The position numbers and the translations under genes are program-made. This document shows positions 1 to 11,718 of a DNA stretch of 64,000 bases, piece after piece. The DNA is from Epiperipatus broadwayi (lineage: Eukaryota; Onychophora; Udeonychophora; Euonychophora; Peripatidae), in assembly GCA_028023455.1 (NCBI GenBank), contig JAQFVV010006643.1, forward strand, positions 372,001 to 436,000. The letters run 5' to 3'. The notes under the pieces are model-generated. The model was not told where the DNA came from. It ran no database searches and saw only the letters and a program-made list of their open reading frames with translations. The first letter of the stretch is position 1, and each line of letters begins with the position of its first letter.

Positions 1-1389
1 ACAGTTTACTAATGACTGCAGTCTGAGCTTGAACTCTTAGTGATGAAAAAAATGGGTATGAACTTTAAAAATATATTATTATAGATGTCTAATACTAGCA
101 TTAAGTATTTATCTCCATTATATTAAAAGTATTTTGTAAATTATTGTTATTACTGAATTTGTGCAAGAGTATATCTGTTTCTAAGTAAATATGGCAAGGC
201 ATTGCTAGTTTGTTTTATTTGAATATGCCACAATTCAATCAGCATAAATCTAAGAGAAGAATAAATTTTTATAAAGCAATTATGCAATCCTTGGGCATGC
301 TTATAAAAACTTAGTATTTTAAAGCTGGTCATTGTCGCTACCTGTAAATATAAAAAATTGTCAAAATAATAATTTAATCATAGTTTGATAGAACCTGAAT
401 AGGATACAAAACAGGCTACATAGATTATATAAATTAAGATTGTCTTTTATTATCTTTTAATAGTTTACAGTTTTAAGCAAACTAGCATTCAGTTTTAGGG
501 AAGGATAATTGAGTGTAATGATGTAATTGAGATGATATAACTTTGCTTCAGGCTGTTCTGTCTTTAGATGAGATTCATTTGTATGTGTTTAGTTTAGTCA
601 TAAATGATAGTAATACCATTTGCAATTGACAATCACTTGCATAAATTATTTTACTTAGAGCAGTAGTATGGCATAGATGAAAATTTTTATTCTGTATATG
701 CTTTATTTGTATACATGTCTTGAATAATACCACTCATGATTACCCATCCCTCTCATGCTTAATATCTCTGACAATAATACATGATAGAAGCATATTCCTA
801 TCCTATAACATATTTCTAACTCATATGTATTTGAATATTCATAAAAAATGTAATGCAGATGTTGTTTTCCTGTCTCTTACATTTATTTATATAACATTTA
901 CTTATTTATTTGCATTACAGCCTGAAAGTATTTATAGTAGTACAGTTCTTTAAATGGTTTATGAAATGAATTATCATGGTTAATGAATTTAGCACATCCT
1001 CAAACTGTAGATGTATTAATCTTAAAACTGTAATAATAATTAGTCTATGCAGCGATTTTATATCCAATCAGAAACAATTAAGAATGTATTGCAACCTATA
1101 TTATCTATGCATAAAAATAATAGAATCCATAAGTAGCTGATTGTATTAACTTATTTTAAAAATTGATAGGGCAGTGAAATAAATATATAAGTTAAATCCC
1201 AGGTGAAAGACAAGTAACAAACTACTGTTTTTCATGTAATTGTGTGTGTTGTAAAAAAAATGTATATACGTGAATAAATTGTAGTGTACCATTATCTGCA
1301 GTATTTACTATTTTGCAATCAACAAGTTAATAATAGTATTATAGAGTCTCGTATATCTAGCTGATCTCAGAAGGCTATAAAAAGAAAAA
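1..1389. other. A+T-rich sequence with no recognised gene
   Basis: Very A+T-rich sequence with only short open frames of up to about 77 codons, none with a recognisable domain, codon bias or conserved motif. I see no inverted repeat or tandem array here. Confidence 0.5.
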
Positions 1390-2600
1390 GTTTTTGATCA
1401 TGTGATGTCAGAATGTAGATATCCCTTGCAAATTGCCCTTGGATCATTTACACGTGTGCTGTATATTTTGACAGTTATATGGAATAGAATGGATAAAAAT
1501 ATTAGGAAGAGTTTGCTTAGAGATATAAATAAATTTAGGATAAATAATTATAATATTATATTGATTGTAAATAAGAGAAATGTTTCTATTAATGAAAAAC
1601 AAAAATATAATTGAATCATTATTGATAATAATTTGGAAGAGAGATGAAATGAAAATTAAAAATATGAGTAATAATAATGATAAAGAATTTATATGATCAA
1701 ATTAGAACTTGAACCATACTAATAATTATGTATTGATAGACAAAAAAATTAAAGTAGATTATATATATATAATGATGTGTTTAATAAAAAACAAGAAAGT
1801 GTAAAGTGATTGTAAATTTATGCTGATAATATTACCCGAAATATTTGAAAAGATAATTTCAGAACTTTATAAAAATATTGATAAGAATGGATGGAAAATA
1901 AAAGATAAGTTTAAAATGAACAGGTTTAATAGTAATTTTGGAGATAATTATAAATGCTGACGAATTTAAAAAAAACTTACAAATTGTAGATAGTTTAACT
2001 AAAGATAGTACAAATGAATATTTATGTAAAGAATAAGAAGAAATCGATGTTAAATGGAATAGTTATCTTTAAAAATAAAGTAAAAAGATAGAAATGGGGT
2101 GAACTTAATAAGAAATTAACTAAGCAAATTAATGATGCAGAAGGAAAGAATTGTAAAATATTTTGAAGATGAATTAAGAATAATGTTAAACCATTGGTCA
2201 TAGGAAAAGCCTCAAAAAATATTGCTGAAAATCATTACATAAGCCAGATAATTAGAAAAGACTTTGGAGATGTATAATATTATGGACAGATTTCTCAAAC
2301 ATATATTTATCAATAAAGAATAAGTAGATTAGAGCATTATCATTTTAGGCAATGACCATCATACTATCTGAAAAATATATTCAAAAAATAAACTTAAAGA
2401 TTCCTGAAAATGATCAGATAGTCTTAAGTTATAAGACATTCATATCATATTGTTTAATGAAAACAATATGATGATATGACTTTCCAATTGAAAGAATACT
2501 ATCTTCTTTTCAAGTATTTATGGTAACTTTTAGAAGTGAACTTTTTCATTAGTTGGAAGCATATAAACATTGATTTGTCTAACTATATGATGTGCTTGCA
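1390..2600. other. Unassigned A+T-rich stretch, possibly decayed retroelement
   Basis: Purine-rich, A-rich plus strand of the style seen in the RTE relics elsewhere in the window, but I could not match any reverse transcriptase motif. The longest frame (1402-1614) resembles nothing I know. A similar-looking A-rich block lies at 14740-15200, so both may be remnants of one old element; this is inference only. Confidence 0.2.
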
Positions 2601-2619
2601 GAGGTATATACAATTTTAT

Positions 2620-5560
2620 GCATTGACACACCAGACCACATTATTGTGCATATATATATATAGTGTCGGTCGGATTTGTATGTTCACGTAACAAGATCAA
2701 GCATCTAGGCAAAAGTACCTCAAATCCAATCGTGCGCAAAATACACAGGTCAGGAACACTCATGAACTCTGCCCTATTTGCCTATTTCTCAGATCTATAA
2801 CATTATGAGCAATAATCCCGATGACATCGATTAATTTACTTCTCATCCACCGGCATCTATCATCGGAGATACAAAGACTCTAGGCTAAACTTATGATAGA
2901 TTAACTTAATAACTAGTTATATTTTATGAGCAATAAAGGCTCATGACCTAGCATATTAATTATGTATTGAGTGGAAATCATCTAGTCATATTTGAGCTTG
3001 AGTAATAACTTAATATATTATCTTAACTAAAAGAAAGCAATGGTTCGAGTTTGATATATATTTAAGATTTATTAATAACAAAATTATGTCGGTTATTTAG
3101 CCGATGTTAGCCTCATGAGTATTATATTTGTTTGATTTATATTTAATAATAACATTAGATTTGCGGCTATGCCAATAGTATATATGTGTGATTTAATAAA
3201 TTAGCACTATTAGGATACATTACTGGAATACTATTACACCCCCAGAGATGAAGAGCATTTACTTAATTTAAACAATAATAATTTCATAAGCAGGTGACAT
3301 TCAATATTATGATAAATTTGAGTTATAGATAATTAATGCGCGGGATGGGTAATGAATAATTATATAAACGATACTAAATCTATCACATTAATACTTATAT
3401 TAAACTAATGGAAATATGTCTGTTTAAAGAAATCATTTCATTACGGCTTATGAATACTTCTGGGTGACTAATAAGATACTGAAAGGTGGTGCATGCATGG
3501 TGGCTGATTGGGTTGGTCCAATTATGGATCCTGGAGTGTGCTTCATGAATTTTTAATAACGAAATGGACCGATTTCCTCTGCAAACGTAGGCAGGGTCGG
3601 TTGGATGAACGAAAGAGTCCAGATTCCCTGGAGTGAAGTACAGGTGAATCATGGATGATGAAGAGTGGTCGGCAATGTCATTATCGGGCTGGATTTTCCA
3701 GAGCGATTCCCATATAAAGCATGCACATGAGACCAAGGATGTCCCCAGGGTGGTTTTACAGCCTGGTTTAAGGACATAGAGAACGATGATGGGGCTCGAC
3801 TGTGCGAATACCTCCATGTGAGAAAGAAGCACATATATATATATGAAATGGCCTTTATGCATGTAACGCTTAATAATATAATATAAACAAAACCCTAAAG
3901 GTTAAAGATTATCTAACATATTTATTGCCCACAAATTATGAAATATTCGGTGTAATGACATGGCTTCACTAAGCAAACATGGGTAATAATTATACATAAA
4001 TATAAAACTAAGATGTTAAGATCCCCCTCCCCCTTACATTATGTTACTTAATATTATTCATTACTTCTTACACATTTAATAAATCTCAATTTTGGTTAGT
4101 CGATGCCCTTGTGAAATATATATAAATGATTACAAAATAAGTGGGTGGTGGTAATAGCTAAGATGGATTTTACATATATAATATAATTTAAGAATGAAAG
4201 ATAGCGCATTATTTAGAAAGGAGAATGTGAAAAACAGATGTCAAATCTGTTTTTCTACAGTAAACATGAAAAATGTAATTAGTTTATTTATCTAAAATCG
4301 CGAGCACCTGGGCAAGCCGAATAAGACTTGTTTTGACCAAATTATAAATTATTTACCCAGTAAATGATGGGTGGGGAAACGAAAATGAATTATATGCTGG
4401 CGATTTTAGAATACTATTGGCATTTATTTAAAAATATAAATACATAAATGTAAATGAAAATTATTTGCCGCTTGAAAATAAAAGAAAAGGAAAACCATTT
4501 TATAGGAAGCTTAATATAGATTAGGTATATAGAGTTATATAATACATATTTGAAGACATTTAATATAGATGATTTAAAATATAAATATTACAGAGAAGGC
4601 AGGATTTAGGAATTATAAGCGGTCAAAGTTCTTTTACCTTGATTATTTGGAAGAGTGTCTTATTAGGAATCAATCCATCGGTATTATTTCACTAGATCTA
4701 GGGTAGCATTATTATTTGAGATAGCACTTTACTTTCACTGGAAAAATATACATAAAGTTCAGTAGTACAGGTTGCAGAGCTTCGTTCATGGAAACAGCAT
4801 ATTAGAACGGAGGGACAAGGCGAAGTTTCCTACTCACGACACATTGAGTGAGAATTAAAACTGGCGTGGAATATGTATAACAACTTAGTTATTTAATGGT
4901 CTCCTCTCCAGTGGATTCAAATCCAGCAGTATATATACTTTTATTTCGAAGCTGTAACTTAGCAACTACTGCTGGACCTGAGGCGGTTTAAGCACTTGAG
5001 TTTCATTTGGAATAGTTTGACCAGATACTCTTATCTAGTAAGATGTTTGAAACAATGCAAGTTTGTTATCAGTTTCTCAAACGATTGTTTTAAAATATAT
5101 CTTATGATTTTAAAACAAGCTAGCGTGGACAATTTCCACTAATGGGTTTATTTTATTATTACCAATTTGTAATCTTTTACTTTAATCTAAGGAGTCTTCC
5201 AGGTAATTGTTTTTCGAGAGACTTTTCAACAAGATTGCATCACTTCTGGCTACAAAATTATATATGAAAAAGTAATACGTTTTATATATGATAACTTATA
5301 TATATAATATAACAATTTATTCACAATCTCCTACACTGAAATATATAGATATTTATTATTTACGCCCGCATACACATGAGAATATTATTATTAAATAAAA
5401 TATTTTTAAATTAAAATACATACATGTTTACATTATTTATGTTATAATACTAACTAAAAGAAATATAGATATTATTAGCTATGTATATACGTGCGTAAAG
5501 GTGGGTTTGAATACAGTTAGATGGTAGGAGATTGGATGTGGGCTGTGAAGCAGGATCTGA
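2620..5560. other. Compositionally distinct island, unrecognised
   Basis: This block has visibly more G+C and CpG than its flanks, most clearly at 3420-3840 and 4740-5010. It begins next to a short TA run near 2650. The stretch from about 2658 (TGTCGG) to about 3238 (ending TTACA) has the TGT...ACA ends expected of an LTR and is followed by a C-run, but I found no second copy and no pol motif downstream. The one sizeable frame (minus, 3395-3862, 155 codons) has no recognisable domain. It could be an old LTR element, a fragment of a host transcript or a non-coding repeat. Confidence 0.25.
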
Positions 5561-6423
5561 GCATCAGATCTGCTTCAATATATACATATATAAACATTGG
5601 TTTTCAAACTGTTGTGCATATCCTACTTGCATATTATCATTATGTTCTGTTTGACAGAGAAAATGAAAGTTTCAGATGTATACTAATCTAGACATTAATT
5701 TGTTCCATATTATTTGTGATTTTGGTTACATTTGGACATGAAATCAAACTTTCAAGCTTCCCACAACAATCCACTCTATATTATATAACTGATTTTTGAA
5801 AAAGTTAAATGATATCCAGTATATATATTTATCACTTCTCTGTAAGTATAATTTTCCAATGGCAGTTGATTTTAAGATATTTTATTCATTTTTAATGAAA
5901 GAAGTCATTGTCCTTTAGTTTGTCTATTTTAAAACAGATAACACTAGAAAGTTTATGACTATACTGCTACAAGTAATCAGGCCCAACCAATTTGCTATTT
6001 CCTCCTGAAGAATTTAAAACTTATTCTCAGCTTTTTATTAGATTCTTCTGAATACCTTTTTAGTGATCTTTACTTTTTAAAAAAATATTATAATTTTTAT
6101 TCTGTACTATATAATCTTAAAAATACTATGTTATATGATAAATCTTTTTGTTTTATGCAAATCTGTAACAATAAATGTTGCATTTTCTATTTTATAACAA
6201 AACTAATCATCTGAAAATATATTATTAGACCCACATAAGTACTTCTTCACCTTAGGAAATGAGACTGGTTATTATTTAACAAACATTATAATTTATACGA
6301 CTATTTCTACTGACATATTTGAAAAATAATAATTTTAATTACCATATATTTATACAAATTATTAAGTGTGATGAAAAAGAAAAGATACAAAAACTTCAAA
6401 TAAAAATAGATATAAAATCTGTA
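5561..6423. other. A+T-rich intergenic sequence, nothing recognised
   Basis: No frame of note, no tandem repeat and no inverted repeat seen. Confidence 0.4.
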
Positions 6424-6590
6424 GAGTTTTCAAAGATTATGTTGTGGAAATGGGATAAAGCAGAATATAGGAAAACTTAGACTGGGGAATGTAAAATTAA
6501 GTAGCTAACAAGTTTCTCTTGGTATAATTGCTGAGAGATTCTTGACTTCGTTTAAGAAGAAGCTACAGTACATCACATCACATCACATCA
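6424..6590 (+). mobile_element. LINE 3' end with (CATCA)n tail, copy a
   Basis: Only the last part of the element is present. It starts at the segment that in the fuller copy (19715-21040) encodes the C-terminal AKIML-like residues. It then has the 3' UTR ending in the sentence-like motif TTGCTGAGAGATTC, and closes with four CATCA pentamers at 6571-6590. The pentamer tail is shared by every 3' end of this family in the window, so it marks the element's true terminus. The next copy begins directly at its tail. Confidence 0.75.
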
Positions 6591-7688
6591 GAAAAATTCT
6601 TTGGATGAAAGGGAGAAAAAATTGATAAATGAAGCAAAGAAAAGAAAGGGATTGATAAAGAAATTAACAATATTTTCATATAATAAATATGATATAGCTA
6701 GAATTGTATGGAAGAGAATTGCAGTAGCAGGGTTAACATATGGTAATGATGTGTTATGTGTTAGTAAAGGGGTATTAGATTACTTAGAAAAAATACAAAG
6801 AAAGTAGGAAGAAATACATTCGATGCAGCTGTATGGACAGCAAGGGAAGCAATTCAAGGAGAAATGGGATGGTCAGGTTTTTATAAGAGAGATGCAAAAA
6901 GTAAAATGAAAATGTTTGGTAGATTGCAGTTTATGGATAATAAAAGAATAGCCAAAATAGTATTTAATTGGGTTACAGTAAAGGGCAGAAAACAAGATGG
7001 GTGAGAAAAGTAATGCAGTATGCAAAAGATTTGGCTAAAGAATTTATATCAGTATATTTGTACAAAAGGTGGAATGACTGTGTTAGGAGGATTGTTGAGT
7101 GTTATAGTGGTAAGGAATGGGCTAAAAGTATAGATTCATTAATAATGAATAGGGAGTTAAAGAGATGGAGAACTAGTATGGAGAGTAAAAAGAGTTTAAA
7201 TATATATAGAAGTAAACAGAACATTAGGTGTGAGTTAATGTATGATAATAGTAAGGCAAGTAGTTTATTATTTAAGGCTAGAATGAGATCTTTAGCAACA
7301 AGAGAATATACATGTAAATAGAAAAATATGGGTGATTTAGTCTGTAAATTGTGTAAGGAAGGAATAGAAAATATTAGGCATCTGTTAATTGAATGTAAAT
7401 GCTTGAAAATAGAAAAAGTACAAATAATGAAGTTATGGAAGAATAAATATGAAAAGTGATTATACAGAAAGTGGATTATTGGTTTTTATGCTGGGTTTTG
7501 GAAAAGATAAGGGGGATTTAGATATAAAGGTCATAGAGTTGACAAACATTATGTTGTTGAAATGGGATGGAGCAGAATATGGGAAAACTTAAAGTGGGGA
7601 ATGGAAGGTAAAGTGGTTAACAGGTTTCTCTGGGTATAGTTGCTGAGAGAATTCCTGACTCCATTTAAGGAGAAGTCACTGTGCACAT
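6591..7688 (+). pseudogene. Decayed non-LTR retrotransposon, reverse transcriptase C-terminal region
   Basis: This is a 5'-truncated LINE copy covering the region after the reverse transcriptase thumb. One frame covers 6601-6807 and another 6968-7321. Shared residues with the copy at 19715-21040 include KLINEAKKRK, FSYNKY, LTYGND and WVRKVMQYAKDLAKEF. The zinc-finger-like tail CKLCKEGIENIRHLLIECKCL (C-x2-C...H-x4-C arrangement) is readable after a stop at 7319-7321. Frameshifts and stops make it non-functional. The catalytic YADD part is absent. The family belongs with mobile-element RNA-directed DNA polymerases having a C-terminal zinc knuckle; I cannot assign the clade. Confidence 0.75.
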
Positions 7689-7866
7689 ATATCAATTCCA
7701 TAGAACTGACAAAGATTATGTTGTGAAAATGGGATGGAGCATATTATGGCAAAACTTAGGGTGGGAAATGGAAAAGGAAAACAAAGTGGCTAACAGGTTT
7801 CTCTGGGCATAGTTGCTGAGATATTCCTGACTTCGTTTAAGGAAAAGTCACAGAGCATCACATTAC
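7689..7866 (+). mobile_element. LINE 3' end, copy c
   Basis: A second, slightly different copy of the same LINE 3' UTR follows the first without a gap. It again runs from the ACAAAGATTATGTTGTG segment to the TCACAGAGCATCACATTACA tail. With 6424-6590 and 6591-7688 it makes three serial 3' ends in the same orientation. Confidence 0.7.
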
Positions 7867-9100
7867 ATATAATCTAAAATAATAATAATAGCAACAACAA
7901 CAATAATAATAAATAAATAAAATTAAAGTTTCAACTTATTTCAAAATTCAACTTTCTTTCAAACTTTTATTTTATGAATAACTATGCAATAGAGTATAAA
8001 ACTAGGTGTAATACTTTATTATTAACAGCGGTAGTTTGCCATTGTTTCCCATTCTCTTAATAGCATTTATCCTAGCTTCTTAATTTAATGATATTTAAGT
8101 TAATGAAGTTCTAAAATCGAGATGCTACAATATATTGTGGTAAGAAATGAACAAACATTGAAAAATAATGCTGACAATGGTCAAATATTAACAATTTAGC
8201 CATAATATCCAGTTGTTAGTAATTTAATATATTTTCGGCAGACAGTTTAATATCCTTACATATTTAAACGTTAAAGCGCTCTTACAACATTTATAGGCAT
8301 ATACATGATTTATAATTTTTTACTCTTTTACTAAACTCAGATATCAGAAATATTTTTATAAAAAAAATTGTTGACGTGAATTTTAATTCAGTTTATTTAG
8401 TTCATTAAACTTCAACAACAAACAAAATTATACAATTTTATAACTGCTTACGTATATGTGTGAAATTGCTCCGTAATTCAAATGTTTATTACAATAAATT
8501 TATGACGAGGGAGCGAATAGCGCTGGCAAACTTTGATTCTTGGTCACGTTACCTTTTAACCCATTTCTGAAACTCGTCTTTGAAAAGGAAGTCAACTAAT
8601 ATATTTTATAATAATAGTAAGCAATTATAAAGGTTTTTTGCATTAAAAAATATAATTTGTTATCATGCATTTAAAATTAAAAATCAGTAGCAGCTAATAA
8701 ATAAATGTTTAAGTTAATATTTTTAAATACAAAACTAATCCCAAACATTATAATATATAATACGAATTTGAACACTCTTTTTAACACGGAATAACTGTTG
8801 TTTAGAAATCATAATGTTTGAATATTTCATGTGACGTTCTATAAGTATAAAATTTGGATGCCGGAAAAAAATAATTTGAATTGTGGTGGTGGCAATACTT
8901 TTGAAAATCCCATGTATCATAAGAAAAGTGATTAGATTATACTTGAACTGCCTCCTAAAGCACAAACGATTAGGTTGAAATAATGTAAATAGTACTGATA
9001 CTTCTTTTTGTGGTGAAAAATATTATATGATACATATTAGGTATATGTCATAATAGTGAGGATTAATCATTAAGACATGTTGCTCTTCAAATATACTTAT
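7867..9100. other. A+T-rich sequence, short AAT microsatellite
   Basis: A short imperfect AAT/AAC run lies at about 7876-7922, directly after the LINE tail. Nothing else recognised; the minus frame at 8735-8965 has no known domain. Confidence 0.4.
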
Positions 9101-9527
9101 AAAACATTATAATTAATATATTGTACAGACTTAAACCTGCATTTATATATGTAATATATGCGGGATTCGAACTCAGACTTTCACACGACCCACTGCTCTC
9201 AGTGCTATCTCATATTTCTGACTCACATGATCACACACGTTGAAAAGATATATAATCACCAATATACGTATTTCATGCTAAACCAGCAACCAACAGTTGG
9301 TCTAGATTACTATCCTCACACATATATACAATCAGTGATCAGCTTTATATTAAGATAGCCAATCTTCATACTTTAATGGAAAGGCTTCAAACTATTAGTT
9401 TAGCATGAAATATGCATATTGGTGATTATATATCTTTTCAACATGTGTGTGATTGGTGGGTCAGAAATATGAGATAGCACTGAGAATAGTGGGTCGTGTG
9501 AAAGTCTGAGTTTGAAAACATTATAAT
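9101..9527. repeat. Foldback repeat family A, copy 1 with 13-bp direct repeats
   Basis: Two arms of about 120 bp, at 9166-9286 and 9398-9516, are near-perfect reverse complements separated by about 110 bp. The shared inner block reads as CATGCTAAACCAGCAA-like sequence and is found in four more places in the window. The whole is bounded by the same 13 bases (AAAACATTATAAT) at 9101-9113 and 9515-9527. The outer edge carries a small hairpin (CAG...CTG) at about 9126-9140. No coding capacity. A B-box-like string (GGATTCGAACTC, read in the reverse sense) lies at 9163-9174. Confidence 0.8.
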
Positions 9528-9689
9528 GTACAATTTGGTAAAAATTCACATAAAATAAGCATATAAAAAAAATAAAGTTCTACTAATAGTTATTTGTGAT
9601 ATGTAGTAAAATGGTAAAAGCACAAATATTGCAGCATAGTTTTGATATGTAATCATTCAATTATTGTTTGTATAAAAATCATTCAATAA

Positions 9690-11335
9690 CCAACAATGAT
9701 AAAAAAAATTCTTGTCAATTTTGGACTTTAACCAACCAAAACAACATCCAAGTATTGAGAGCTGTTACAGAAAAGATCAATGAATATGAATTACCATTAT
9801 ACTTTGGAATTATAGATTATGAAAAGGCATTTTGTTTTAGTCCTCCCTTCTCTCAAGAATGGACTATTCCAGATTCCTTCTTATCTAATTGGATTAAGCA
9901 TTGTTTGCTGCTGGCCAATAGGCTAATGTACAGCTAAACATATAGCCAATGATTAGTACAGGCCAATAAGAAGTGATGATCACTGAACCTTAATGTTTTC
10001 AGTAAGGTCAGGGATCTGGCTTTAAATAGTCATCTTTTGTGAGAATTGGGGAATGTCTGTCTAACCTACAAAGATAAGGTGTGTTCTCCCAGGGAAGCTC
10101 TGTTAACCTGAACAGCAGTAAGCATTCCCATGATAGCAATAGACTATTTGTCCTATGCAGCTACAAGTCCAGAGAGGGACCAGATGCAGCTAAGACTACT
10201 GTTGACTTGAAGTAAATGTCTTGTACAGCCAAAAGAGTCATATCCCCAAATTGTGAGGCAAGCTATCAGGTGTAGCTGGAAGTGGTAAGACCACAAATGC
10301 AGAGTCTATAGTTTATGTTAATCTATAATATTCAGTATTGTATATATTCTCTTGTATTATATATATGTGTAGATATAATAAAGATTATATTAATTGTAAC
10401 TTGGGTATTTGTATTATTTTTCAGTAAGTTGGGTCTGTAATCCAGACCAATCACAACACATTTGATTCTATAAATATTTTACAGTGATTAAAGTATTGGA
10501 TAATTAAGATGTAGATTTAAGATATTGCCATATTCTAAAAAAATATTTATCAAATACATAATTATACTAAAATAATTAACATTAAAAAATGTGTGCAATA
10601 AAGTAATTTCATGTTTTCAAAACTTTTCACACCAGCTTTATAAGAAATATTTTGTAGATTAAAATGGGAAGCTAAGAGAATAAAAATAAATGGACATTAT
10701 TTAAGTCATCTAGATTTTGCAATTGTTTCTGCAAACATTGCTTTATAGCTTCAGGAAGTTTTGCAAGATTTATCAAATACAAGTAAATGTACAAAAACTA
10801 AAGTAGTATTCAATAAATTTTCTCAGAAACAGAAAATAAAGATTGATAATGAGGAATTAGAAGAAGTTAACAATTACAAATCCCTTGATTAGAATAATAT
10901 ACAAATGGATGAAATCAATCAGAGAATTAAATTTGGATGGAATGCTTATGGTGAAAATAACTTAATACTAAAAGAAATATACCTATAAATTTAAATGGAA
11001 GGTTTTTAATGTGTTTTACCAATTTTTAGTTATGGATCTAAGACTTGGACACTGAACCAAAAAAAACAATATTCAGATCACTCAATGAAGTATGGAGAGC
11101 TAAGAAACCAAAAACAAAACAAGATTGAAAGAATAAACAGATACTGCTGACATCATTAAAAGAATTAAGAGAATAAAATGGCTGGATTGAACATATTGCT
11201 AGAAGAGATGATAGTACTTGGAGAATTAAAGTCTTAAACTGGATCAAAGAGATTCTACATGACTTGTGGATTTCATCAGTGAGAAGCCTTGAATCTGAGA
11301 GCACTGTATCTAGATCTTAAGATCTAATGCAACCC
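9690..11335 (+). pseudogene. RTE-clade LINE relic, interrupted by a solo LTR
   Basis: Reverse transcriptase motifs of the RTE clade can be read in order across several frames. NEYELPLYFGIIDYEKAF ends at 9832. After the LTR comes the continuing GATTCT (DS), then FSKLFTPAL-like sequence near 10615-10640, HLDFA at about 10705-10720, KTKVVFNKF at about 10795-10825, the EELEEVNNYKSL block near 10855-10890, and SYGSKTWTL at about 11030-11050. The FADD active-site box is damaged: FA is followed directly by IV, so the two aspartates are missing. Many stops; long dead. Confidence 0.85.
9833..10458 (+). mobile_element. Solo LTR inserted in the RTE reverse transcriptase
   Basis: The 626-bp block starts TGTTTTAG and ends ACAACA, and is flanked by a 5-bp duplication CATTT (9828-9832 and 10459-10463). 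Removing it restores the continuous RTE motif KAF-DS across the join. It is clearly richer in G+C than its host. A poly(A) signal AATAAA lies at 10377-10382, about 76 bp from the right edge, as expected for the R/U5 part of an LTR. No gag or pol sequence accompanies it, so it is most likely the product of LTR-LTR recombination. Confidence 0.85.
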
Positions 11336-11484
11336 TGAGTCCAAAAGAAAAACACAATAATGTTTTCAATTCAAGCTCATTAGCTTGTATAGTTGTATAG
11401 ATCTGAACTCATTTCTACATTCATATTTGTTGATGTCTTTGGTTCTTTAATAACTAGAATAACCATAATCCTATTGGGAAGAAT

Positions 11485-11718
11485 TGGTTTTAACCGACTA
11501 AACATCACATGATCAGCATTTCTTATGCTTATACAAGCTGTTTACACAGAAACTAAATTCTTCATACAGTAGTGCCATTGGTTAATCTGCCTTGCACTGG
11601 CAGCACTACTGTATGGAGAGTTTGGATTACTCTGGCTTGCGATGACGCTACTGTATGGAGAGTTTAGCTTCTGTGTAAGCATAAGAAATGGTGATCAGTG
11701 TGATGTTTAGTGGTTTTA
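11485..11718. mobile_element. Hairpin MITE-like element (family C) with 8-bp direct repeats
   Basis: The sequence folds on itself: CTAAACATCACATGATCA...TTTCTTATGCTTA near 11498-11532 is mirrored by TAAGCATAAGAAATG...GATGTTTAG at 11675-11710. An inner hairpin repeats ACTGTATGGAGAG three times in alternating sense. An 8-bp repeat TGGTTTTA borders it at 11485-11492 and 11711-11718, the length typical of hAT superfamily insertions. No coding capacity. A related 125-bp insertion lies at 50565-50689. Confidence 0.65.

Noticed and set aside
3395-3862. 155-codon minus-strand frame
   Set aside because: No domain, no convincing codon pattern, overlapping frames on the same strand, and no splice or promoter context.
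4905-4990. tRNA gene suggested by GATTCAAATCC near 4914
   Set aside because: No D-arm or anticodon arm at proper spacing; only the B-box-like string is present.
9668-9937. 89-codon frame as one protein
   Set aside because: Its first half is RTE reverse transcriptase and its second half is the start of the inserted LTR, so it is a chance fusion.
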